Shown: positions 7,762 through 14,763 of the stretch, one piece after another
Layout: each line of letters starts with the position of its first letter
How positions within the stretch are numbered: the stretch's first letter is position 1
Assembly: GCA_030699855.1 (NCBI GenBank)
Contig: JAUYKR010000025.1
Coordinates: 1 to 23,761, forward strand
Reading direction: 5' to 3'
Length of the DNA: 23,761 bases
DNA from: a bacterium
GTDB lineage: Bacteria; Patescibacteriota; Gracilibacteria; JAUYGZ01
Position numbers and translations under genes: made by a program
The notes under the pieces: generated by a model
Told to the model about the DNA's origin: nothing
Database searches by the model: none
Seen by the model: the letters and a program-made list of their open reading frames with translations, nothing else

Positions 7762-8448
7762 ATGCCTGTCCAGTACGACATCGCCCGTAACTTTGCCGCC
7801 GAAGTCCTGAATATTTCCGAAAGAACCCTAGATCGTTATGTCAAAAGGAATACCATCACCTGCGTGCGGCGAGGGCGCCAGCTCTACTTCAACGAGAAAG
7901 AATTGCTCCAGTTTAAATCCCGTTTACTCGCCAGCGAGCAGATTCGATCGGTAAGGCGGGGGACTGCCGGCGGGGGAGTTCACAAGCCGGATGCTTCCCC
8001 CCAAACGGATCAGTCGCCGCCTTCAAAAGCGGCGGATTTTGCAGAAGTCCACGAAGCCCAGCTGGTTGAGCAAGGCCATGACCATTCCACTGACGATACT
8101 TTTGCTCAAGTCCGCCAGAAGCTGATTGACCCCAAGGAGGCGATCTTCGAAAAATTGTACGAAAAGACCGATCAGGAATTAAAAAATCTACGCCAGAAAT
8201 TTGAGTTGGCAAATTATCAAGTGGGAAAGCTGGAGTCCCAAATCAAGAGCATGGTTCCACTCCTTGAATTGAAAAGGCAAAAGCAGGTGGTGGGCATCCT
8301 GGAGCAGGAAAATAAGGAAAAGCACCGCGAAGTGATGACCCTGCGTCACCGAGTGGAGTCGGTTCAGCTGATGAAAAATATGTATGCCGGTGTCCTGTAC
8401 GCGCTGGTATTGCTGGCATCCGTGGCTGCGATTTTGATCTCTTCGTAA
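7762..8448 (+). CDS. HTH DNA-binding protein with coiled coil and C-terminal membrane anchor
   Basis: 228 residues. Residues 6-57 look like a MerR/excisionase-type winged helix (AAEVLNISERTLDRYVKR, then the RRGRQLYFNEKELLQF wing). A polar linker (about 60-115) leads to a long charged coiled coil (about 125-203) and a single hydrophobic helix at the very end (about 207-226, MYAGVLYALVLLASVAAILI). This is the layout of a tail-anchored DNA-binding protein held on the inner face of the membrane and probably dimeric. It lies directly after the palindrome array and 7 bp before the ligase/peptidase gene, so it is likely cotranscribed with it. The start is chosen from the promoter position; ATG 7741 and GTG 7696 are upstream alternatives, the latter overlapping a palindrome. 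Family function is unknown; binding to the palindromes is inference. Confidence 0.8.
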   Translation: MPVQYDIARNFAAEVLNISERTLDRYVKRNTITCVRRGRQLYFNEKELLQFKSRLLASEQIRSVRRGTAGGGVHKPDASPQTDQSPPSKAADFAEVHEAQLVEQGHDHSTDDTFAQVRQKLIDPKEAIFEKLYEKTDQELKNLRQKFELANYQVGKLESQIKSMVPLLELKRQKQVVGILEQENKEKHREVMTLRHRVESVQLMKNMYAGVLYALVLLASVAAILISS

Positions 8449-8455
8449 TTTTTTC

Positions 8456-10825
8456 ATGCTGAAGTTTTGGCACCATCGCGGGGTGTTGGGCATTAACGCC
8501 CGCAACCTGCTGTACATCCGGCCCTTGAATAAAAAGGTCGATATTCAGTTTGCGGACAATAAAATTCGAACCAAACAGTTTTTGTCCGCACGGGGCGTTA
8601 ATGTGGCCAGACTCTTAGGAAAAATCTCCCATGAAGCCGAATTGATGAAATTCAATTGGGATACTTTGCCGGACAGCTTTGTGGTAAAACCAAACGCCGG
8701 TTACGGAGGGGAGGGGATTGTCGTGGTCAAAGACCGTGAGCAGGATGGTTGGCTCACCGTTAAGGGCGATTTTTTTTCCCAGGAAGACCTGGTAGAGCAT
8801 ATTACCGATATTCTCGACGGACGTTATGCCATTACCGGCCATACCGATTCCGCTTTCTTCGAAGAGCGTCTGTCCAGCCATCCGGATCTGGGGGAATTGG
8901 GTAAGTGGGGTTTACCGGATATCCGCGTGATTGTTTATAACATGGTTCCGGTCATGGCCATGATCCGGGTTCCCACCCGGGAGGGGCAGGGAAAGGCAAA
9001 CCTCCATTTGGGTGGAATTGGTTTAGGGGTCGATCTGGCGAAGGGAGAAGTGACCCACATGCTCCAACACAATCGCATTATAAAAAAACATCCGGATTTC
9101 GGCGAACTGAAAGGCCTCCGGATTCCTTATTGGGACCAGGTGCTGCTTCTGGCCACCCAGATCCAGCAGTTGATAACCTTGGGTTACCTGGCGGTAGATG
9201 TCGTCATTGATGTCAACAAGGGGCCAACCCTTCTCGAAATCAATGCCAGAGCTGGACTGGCGGTTCAGACCGCCAACTTAGCTCCTTTGCGCGAACGATT
9301 GGATCGAGTGACCGGCATAAAGGTCCAGACTCCGGAAAAAGGTGTGAGGATGGCCAAGGATCTTTTTGGTGGAAAAGTCGTTCGAATTCCCCAAGGCGTC
9401 GCGGCAAAGACGGTGATTGGCCTGGAGGAAGAAGTGACCCTAAACCTCAAGCATGGAACCACCGTGGTGTTGGCCAGCATGAATCCTTCCGCTGATAAAA
9501 ATTTTCTGGAATCGGGGCTCTTCAAAAAAATTGCTCATAATCCAAGTGACGAAAAGTTGACGCTTGGTTATACCCTGATGGGAAAACGTGGAAAGACCGT
9601 CTTCCTTCCGGCACAGATGGCAAAGGCCGGCTGCAGGGTTATTTTTGGAAAAAAAGTCCTGGCGGATTTCTTTTTGGACGTGACCAAGAACGAGCGTCCC
9701 AGAAAAATTCCCCGCGGGCAGGACACTTCCGCCACCAGAGCACAGCAGGGGGATAGAGAGCGGGAAAGATGGACCGAGATCGATCATCAACTGGAAAGAT
9801 GGGATCGTGCTTTGGGCTTGATCGCCCAGGTCCGCCCCAGAAACCTGGAAGGTGAGCGCAAGAAGTTCTTCATGTCTTCCAGCTATCAGCCCCAGTTTGA
9901 ATACCGGCGGCGCCCGGAACAGCTTGATTCTCTTTTGGTCGCCGCGCAAAAACTCAAGATTGATGTCGGCTCGCCCCTGGGGAGGCTCTTCGAAGACAAG
10001 CGGCATGAACTGATTCTGAAGGCCCAGACTATCGCCGTGATCGGCGACGACCGGCATTTTCCGGCCCAGTCGGATCGTTTGATTGGGCTGCCGCCGGAGG
10101 CCATCATTCGCCGGGCTCAGCAAGCTCTGGCGGATCTGCCAAAAAAGCGCCCGATAAAACGGCCATACACGGCCCATCAGGCCGCTCAGGATTTGCAGCG
10201 CTATTTAAAAGAGAGGGGGATCAGCAACTGGGAGGTGGCGCTCCGAAAGGATCTGATCTCCCGCTGCGTGATCGGTAAAAATAATCTTCTCCTCCTCAAA
10301 GAGGACGAGCATTTTTCCCGACAGGATATCGACAAGCTGATCGCTCATGAAATAGAGATCCACGTGTACTGCACGGAAAACGGAAAACTTCAGCCGTATC
10401 AAATCTTTCACCGCGGTACTGCCGGGTATCTGAGGACCCAAGAGGGTCTTGCCGTTTACCACCAGAATCAGGTTATCAGCGGGGGGACAAGGGAAGCGAT
10501 CATCGGCTTCAACTCGGTTTTGTGGGCCAGGAGCGACGGCTTTCGAGAGCTATTCGAAAAATTACTCCATTTTTCCGCCAGCGAAGAAGAAGCCTGGAAG
10601 GCGGCGGTGAAGGTGAAGAGAGGGCTTTCTGACACCGGAAAGCCCGGCGCTTTTTGTAAAAATATGCTGTATTACTGGGGATACTGCGAAATTGACGAGT
10701 ACGTGAAGGGCGGGGGAGTATTTGAAGATCTGTTTTTGGGAAAATTTGAGTTGTCTCAAATGGAGCTTATCAAGTCTATTCCCGGAGTAGTGGCGGCAAA
10801 GTTCATGCCGAAGCGACAGGTATGA
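8456..10825 (+). CDS. Fusion: RimK-related ATP-grasp ligase / degenerate retropepsin-like domain / DUF1704 (QEGLA) metallopeptidase
   Basis: 789 residues with three parts. Residues 1-285 resemble the 'alpha-L-glutamate ligase-like' ATP-grasp family: GVLGINARNLLYI, DNKIRTKQFL, FVVKPNAGYGGEGI, and the metal-binding EINARAGLAVQTAN (about 261-274). These enzymes join amino acids to a carboxylate through an acyl-phosphate. Residues about 300-415 resemble the retropepsin-like 'ATP-dependent zinc protease' family that usually neighbours such ligases (ending VIFGKKVLADFFLDVTK), but the catalytic DTGA position reads NPSA (343-346). Residues about 440-789 are DUF1704: zinc motif HEIEIH (631-636), TENGKLQP and TQEGLAVY (QEGLA at 662-666). 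DUF1704 includes the eukaryotic tubulin tyrosine carboxypeptidase MATCAP. The chain could therefore both add and remove terminal residues; the substrate is unknown. It ends in TGA inside a palindromic site. Confidence 0.85.
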   Translation: MLKFWHHRGVLGINARNLLYIRPLNKKVDIQFADNKIRTKQFLSARGVNVARLLGKISHEAELMKFNWDTLPDSFVVKPNAGYGGEGIVVVKDREQDGWLTVKGDFFSQEDLVEHITDILDGRYAITGHTDSAFFEERLSSHPDLGELGKWGLPDIRVIVYNMVPVMAMIRVPTREGQGKANLHLGGIGLGVDLAKGEVTHMLQHNRIIKKHPDFGELKGLRIPYWDQVLLLATQIQQLITLGYLAVDVVIDVNKGPTLLEINARAGLAVQTANLAPLRERLDRVTGIKVQTPEKGVRMAKDLFGGKVVRIPQGVAAKTVIGLEEEVTLNLKHGTTVVLASMNPSADKNFLESGLFKKIAHNPSDEKLTLGYTLMGKRGKTVFLPAQMAKAGCRVIFGKKVLADFFLDVTKNERPRKIPRGQDTSATRAQQGDRERERWTEIDHQLERWDRALGLIAQVRPRNLEGERKKFFMSSSYQPQFEYRRRPEQLDSLLVAAQKLKIDVGSPLGRLFEDKRHELILKAQTIAVIGDDRHFPAQSDRLIGLPPEAIIRRAQQALADLPKKRPIKRPYTAHQAAQDLQRYLKERGISNWEVALRKDLISRCVIGKNNLLLLKEDEHFSRQDIDKLIAHEIEIHVYCTENGKLQPYQIFHRGTAGYLRTQEGLAVYHQNQVISGGTREAIIGFNSVLWARSDGFRELFEKLLHFSASEEEAWKAAVKVKRGLSDTGKPGAFCKNMLYYWGYCEIDEYVKGGGVFEDLFLGKFELSQMELIKSIPGVVAAKFMPKRQV

Positions 10826-10835
10826 CGACTCGACA
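10823..10835. repeat. Eighth palindromic site, overlapping the fusion-gene stop codon
   Basis: TGACGACTCGACA differs from the array core TGTCGACTCGACA only at position 3 (T to A), exactly where the TGA stop codon is formed. It lies 3.1 kb from the array, on the far side of the two-gene operon and about 110 bp upstream of the DHH promoter. No other copy was noticed by eye in the window. The rest of 10836-10945 shows nothing recognisable. Confidence 0.7.
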
Positions 10836-10945
10836 CTTATGACTCGGTATGGAAAGAAGCGCAAAGAGCCTATTTTCAGGATTTCCTTTGCTGGCTTCGT
10901 ATTTGATGCTATCTTTACGCCTTATTTTGCCCAAATAGCAAAATA

Positions 10946-10974
10946 TTGACATACAAAAATAAAGATGTTATTAT
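10946..10974 (+). promoter_or_regulatory. Promoter for the DHH phosphoesterase gene
   Basis: Perfect TTGACA (10946-10951), 17-bp spacer, TATTAT (10969-10974) in an AT-rich stretch. The predicted start near 10981 gives a leader of about 12 nt before the ATG at 10993, with no Shine-Dalgarno. Confidence 0.8.
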
Positions 10975-10992
10975 GATATAACAACATTTTCC

Positions 10993-12903
10993 ATGTTGTC
11001 TCACCACCTTCTAGCCGCCAGCTATATGGGAGATCTTAGCACCCAAAGTCAAATCGTCGCGCTCATCGAGCGCAGTCAAAACATCCTTCTGTGCACGCAC
11101 CGAAAGCCCGACGGAGATGCCGTCGGAAGTATCATGGCCCTCTACAAGGCTTTGAAGCTGCTCGACAAGAAGGTTACTGCCTCGTGCGAAAGTGAATTGC
11201 CGGAGAGTTTTAGCTTCCTTCCCGAGGTCGAACACATTACCAGGGACGTGAATGCCAACCAGGATTTCGTGGTCACTCTCGATTGTGCTGACGCCGAGGT
11301 AGACCGGCTCAAGTACCACTTGGAGGATAATAAGATCCACATCATCATCACCCCCAAAAGGGGCAGATTTTTGAAGGAGAACGTGTCCGTGCAGAAAAAT
11401 GTGGAGAGCTACGATCTCATCATCACGGTCGACGTCGCCGATATTCCCCAACTGGGTCGGTTGTATCAAGAGAACGCCGAACTGTTTGCCTCCACTCCGG
11501 TCGTGAACATCGATCACCACATTTCCAATACTCAGTTCGGCAAGATCAACGTGATCGAAAACAAGGCTTCTTCCACCGCGGAAATTCTCTTCGGCCTTAT
11601 TCGAGCCCTGGAGGCCCATTTCCACAAACCTTTGCTCACCGCCGAAGTCTCCACTTTCCTGCTCAGCGGTATTACCACTGACACCGGTTCCTTTCAAAAC
11701 GCCAATACCACTCCCAGGTCCATGGAAATCGCGGCCGAACTCATCGATGCCGGAGCCCAGCAGCAGGACATTATCAAGTACTTGTTCCGCACCAAGAAGA
11801 TGGCCACCCTCAAGTTGTGGGGGAGAATCCTCAATAAAATTGAGGTCGACGAAGTTCACCGGCTTGTCTGGTCTTCCGTGACCAAGCAGGATCTGGTATC
11901 TACCGGCGCGCAGATGGATGAGGCCGGAAACATCATCGACGAACTCCTGGTTCATGCGCCGGAGGCGGACATCGTGGTTCTCTTCAAAGAAGAACCCGAC
12001 ATGATCAATGCTTCCTTCCGTTCCAAAAATGCTCAGACCAATGTGATGGAAATTGCCCAACACTTCGGAGGCGGGGGACACGTGCAGGCGGCTGGCGCGA
12101 AATTCCCGGGCAAGACCCTGGCCGAGATGATGAATCAGATTGTTGCTTACCTTCAGCAGGTTCAGCGGCAGCGGCTTGGCCTCGCCAGCGAAGTTGGGGA
12201 CGAGCAGGTTGGTCAGGAGCAAAAGAAAGTAACGCAAGTTTTGGATGGTTATATCGGTCCGGAAATTCCGGAAAAGCAGAGCCTGGAAGCGAAAGCCAAA
12301 GCGGGCCTGCCCGACAGTCCGGCGGGCCAGCCAGTAGATATTCAAATCGCTAAGCCGGCTCCTCTGCCGTCAGCGCCAAAACAGCCCGATATTCATACCA
12401 CTGCTCGGCAGGCCATCGAAGCTGAGCAAAGTCATTCTCGCCTGCCCGCCGGGGCGGGAGATAATAATGGCTTCACGCCCTCCAAGGCGGCCGCCACTCA
12501 AGAGCGCCCCAAGCCGATTCCGGAAAAGCGTTTTACCGATGAGCTTCCCGGATTTCTTAAACCCGTCCCACCAGTTCCGATCCAGCCGGCTACTCCACCG
12601 GTTCCACCAGCGCCGTCATCACCTGCACCGGCCAAACCAGAGAGCGGAGTAACCGTCAAGCCGGCAGCGATTTCTGGCGACGGTTCGACAGGAACGAGCG
12701 CGGGAGAAGCGCAGGCAGGTCAGGGTCAGCAGGGGCAACAGACAACCGGCCAGCAGGGGCAGCAGACAGCCGGCCAGCAGGGAACCTCGTCAGCTCAGCC
12801 TCTTTCGCCAAATCCGGCACCAGCACCAGAGCCAAAAAAAGACCCCTTTGCCATCGGCGATGACGGACTGACCGATATTGAGAGAGCTTTGGGCGGCCTC
12901 TAG
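10993..12903 (+). CDS. DHH/DHHA1 phosphoesterase (NrnA-like) with long disordered tail
   Basis: 636 residues. The N-terminal 390 form a DHH-family phosphoesterase: HRKPDGDAVGS (36-46), TVDVAD, the namesake DHH at 174-176 (NIDHHISN), SGITTDTGSFQ and the DHHA1 motif GGGGHVQAAG (359-368). NrnA-like enzymes degrade very short RNA (nanoRNA) and related nucleotides with Mn2+ in the cytoplasm. The block around LDCADAEVDRL...IIITPKRG is, from memory, typical of CPR relatives. After residue 395 follows about 240 residues rich in Pro, Gln, Ala and Gly, with a QQGQQT repeat, ending in a possibly structured DPFAIGDDGLTDIERALGG; this tail is absent from ordinary NrnA (about 320 residues). A good promoter lies 12 nt upstream. 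A second DHH gene begins at 23337. Confidence 0.88.
   Translation: MLSHHLLAASYMGDLSTQSQIVALIERSQNILLCTHRKPDGDAVGSIMALYKALKLLDKKVTASCESELPESFSFLPEVEHITRDVNANQDFVVTLDCADAEVDRLKYHLEDNKIHIIITPKRGRFLKENVSVQKNVESYDLIITVDVADIPQLGRLYQENAELFASTPVVNIDHHISNTQFGKINVIENKASSTAEILFGLIRALEAHFHKPLLTAEVSTFLLSGITTDTGSFQNANTTPRSMEIAAELIDAGAQQQDIIKYLFRTKKMATLKLWGRILNKIEVDEVHRLVWSSVTKQDLVSTGAQMDEAGNIIDELLVHAPEADIVVLFKEEPDMINASFRSKNAQTNVMEIAQHFGGGGHVQAAGAKFPGKTLAEMMNQIVAYLQQVQRQRLGLASEVGDEQVGQEQKKVTQVLDGYIGPEIPEKQSLEAKAKAGLPDSPAGQPVDIQIAKPAPLPSAPKQPDIHTTARQAIEAEQSHSRLPAGAGDNNGFTPSKAAATQERPKPIPEKRFTDELPGFLKPVPPVPIQPATPPVPPAPSSPAPAKPESGVTVKPAAISGDGSTGTSAGEAQAGQGQQGQQTTGQQGQQTAGQQGTSSAQPLSPNPAPAPEPKKDPFAIGDDGLTDIERALGGL
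12727..12782 (+). repeat. 24-bp tandem repeat in the DHH tail
   Basis: Two near-identical 24-bp units (12727-12750 and 12751-12774) beginning CAGCAGGGGCA, plus a partial third (12775-12782), encode the Q/G/T-rich stretch QQGQQTTG/QQGQQTAG. Such in-frame repeats change copy number easily. Confidence 0.75.
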
Positions 12904-12975
12904 ACCTTCCAACAATCTGGAGCAAGGCCGACGGTGATGGTACACTTATGACAGTTTTTCTTTTTTTTATTTCTC

Positions 12976-13476
12976 GTGAAGATTTCTGATTTTCCTGCCG
13001 TCAGCAACCCGCAAGTCGCCATCCTGATGGGGAGCGACAGCGACCTGGAAGTCATGGCCAAGGCCCACACGGTTCTGGGCGAATTCAATATTTCAGCGGA
13101 AATTCGGGTGATGTCCGCTCATCGCAATCCCGATGATTTGGAGGATTACGTTCAAGCCGCTCCGGGCAGGGGAGTAAAGGTTTTCATCTGTGGAGCCGGC
13201 ATGGCGGCTCACTTGGGCGGCGTGGTCGCGGCCAAAACAACTTTGCCGGTGATTGGGGTGCCGCTTTCCAACAAGGCGCTGGTCGGAATCGATAGTTTGC
13301 TGTCCATGTTCCAAATGCCCAAGGGCGTTCCCGTAGCCACCGTCGCCATCGACGGGGCGCAAAATGCCGGAATTTTGGCCGCTCAAATACTCGCCTTGGC
13401 CGATAAAGTCCTGGCCGAAAAACTCCTGGCGTATAAAGCAAAAATGGCGGAAGAGGGGAGGGGTAAAAATACATGA
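12976..13476 (+). CDS. purE: N5-carboxyaminoimidazole ribonucleotide mutase
   Basis: 166 residues, the usual class I PurE length. It moves the carboxylate of N5-CAIR to C4 in de novo purine synthesis. Visible motifs are MGSDSD (phosphate/active site, about 18-23), MSAHRNPD (catalytic His about 46), GAGMAAHLGG, and GIDSLLSMFQMPKGVPVATVAI. The start is a GTG at 12976; the next ATG (13027) would remove the first strand. A weak TACACT at 12941-12946 may be the -10 box. The short gap 12904-12975 has no gene. No other purine-synthesis gene is in the window. It converges on the DsbA-like gene with only 14 bp between stops and no evident terminator. It ends in TGA. Confidence 0.95.
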   Translation: MKISDFPAVSNPQVAILMGSDSDLEVMAKAHTVLGEFNISAEIRVMSAHRNPDDLEDYVQAAPGRGVKVFICGAGMAAHLGGVVAAKTTLPVIGVPLSNKALVGIDSLLSMFQMPKGVPVATVAIDGAQNAGILAAQILALADKVLAEKLLAYKAKMAEEGRGKNT

Positions 13477-13490
13477 AGCCCGTTTTGTCT

Positions 13491-14657
13491 CTAACGCACT
13501 TCGCGGATGGCCTTTAAATAGGTTGAGACTTCCTGCTCGCCGGAAAATCTCATCATTTCGGCACCGCCGGTTTTCCCGATCAACGCGACCGGGAGTTTCA
13601 GATTTTTGGACATCTCGGCGCGGGCCTTGAGCAGGTTCCGCACGTCTTCCTCGCGGCAATCGGCGTCAAATTCCAGATCAAAATCACGCAGAACCCCGAA
13701 GGCATATTGCTCGCTGAGCTCGGGACGATAAAACAATTGTTGGCGGACACTCAAGTACTGCTCCGGTCGATGCTGATACAGGCAAGTCGTGGTTTGGGAA
13801 AAAACATGTCCCGTCTCGTCCTGGGGGATGTCCAGAAAAACCAGACGAAGCGCCCCCTCGTCCACCAGCCTCACCAGTTCCGGCATGATGTTGCGTTCCT
13901 GGGCCCTGCAGGCCGGACAAGAATAATCCGAATACAGGATCATGACCGCGGTGGCCGTTTCGCTTCCGAGAGTTGGCGCACCATCGGTATTGGGATGCCC
14001 TCCCAGTTGCAGTTGCCCGGAGGTATTGACCAGAGCGGAGTTCAGAAGGTAATACTGTCCCGCCGGAGTGAAGAGCTCTTTGATAATGGCGCTGAAAGGC
14101 GCTTTGTCAAAAGCCCGCTGTTCATAAACCAGGGTAGGGACTTCTTGAATATTCAAGCTGTTGATCAAGTCCTGTCCCTCGGGGGATTGGTACTGCACTT
14201 CGCGAAGCTTCACGTGAGAAAGAACCTGGCTGAAGATATCCTGAAGTTTGACGATGTTGGGATCCTGCTGCTCGCGATACAGGAGAACACCCTCGGGAAG
14301 CGCCTCCAAAAACCGTTCCTGCTCAGGCACAGTGCCCTTCATTTCACTCACGATATTGGCTTGCAGCTGATCGGCCAGGCGAGGGTTGAAGAGGAAGGTG
14401 ACGATCAGCGCCAAGAGCATGACCAAAAGACCGCTCAGATAGGTTCTGCGCACGCTGGTTAAGTCAGAGGTGGAAACGGCGGTGGAGCCTCGGCCACTCA
14501 GACGGGCCCACAGGTTGTTGACGGCTCCGGCCAGCTTGCCGCGACCGGAAGCAGCGGTACGGGCGGTCGCCCTGCCACGATGACGAGCCGCTTTCGCGGC
14601 TATTTTCTTGACCTTCCCCTTTGATTTCGTAGACGCGCTGTTCTTACCGACGGCCAT
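13491..14657 (-). CDS. Membrane-anchored DsbA-like thiol oxidoreductase with basic N-terminal tail
   Basis: 388 residues. Residues 1-60 are very rich in Lys, Arg, Ala, Ser and Gly, resembling a histone-H1-like tail, and should be cytoplasmic. A transmembrane helix follows (about 73-90, LSGLLVMLLALIVTFLF). The outer part shows a first thioredoxin-like segment without a CxxC (about 100-205, with the cis-Pro-like QEVPTLVYE) and a second DsbA/Thioredoxin_4 domain with YSDYSCPACRAQE (CPAC at 247-250). DsbA-type proteins form or shuffle disulphides in exported proteins. The helix-anchored DsbA form is known; the basic tail is unusual. It lies 106 bp downstream of ileS on the same strand but has its own promoter. 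Confidence 0.85.
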   Translation of the reverse strand: MAVGKNSASTKSKGKVKKIAAKAARHRGRATARTAASGRGKLAGAVNNLWARLSGRGSTAVSTSDLTSVRRTYLSGLLVMLLALIVTFLFNPRLADQLQANIVSEMKGTVPEQERFLEALPEGVLLYREQQDPNIVKLQDIFSQVLSHVKLREVQYQSPEGQDLINSLNIQEVPTLVYEQRAFDKAPFSAIIKELFTPAGQYYLLNSALVNTSGQLQLGGHPNTDGAPTLGSETATAVMILYSDYSCPACRAQERNIMPELVRLVDEGALRLVFLDIPQDETGHVFSQTTTCLYQHRPEQYLSVRQQLFYRPELSEQYAFGVLRDFDLEFDADCREEDVRNLLKARAEMSKNLKLPVALIGKTGGAEMMRFSGEQEVSTYLKAIREVR

Positions 14658-14686
14658 GGGGGGAATACAAAAAAACCTACAACCCG

Positions 14687-14715
14687 ACTGTACTGGATCG
14701 AAAAAGCTCCATCAA
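14687..14715 (-). promoter_or_regulatory. Promoter for the DsbA-like gene
   Basis: On the minus strand TTGATG (14715-14710), a 17-bp spacer and TACAGT (14692-14687). The predicted start near 14680 gives a leader of about 23 nt. No terminator is visible between ileS and this promoter. Confidence 0.55.
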
Positions 14716-14763
14716 TCAATGGTGCCAGAGTTCTTCTTGCAGGCTCAAGAGGATGTTTCGTGA

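Noticed and set aside
12436..12460. Inserted GC-rich palindromic repeat in the DHH tail
   Set aside because: CCCGCCGGGGCGGG forms a hairpin and shares 11 bp with the element at 565-575, but it is in frame within low-complexity coding sequence, so chance or codon bias is enough to explain it.
718..13476. TGA recoding (Gly or Trp), as in some CPR lineages
   Set aside because: TGA ends serS, the fusion gene and purE at the expected protein lengths, and no in-frame TGA was needed in any gene.
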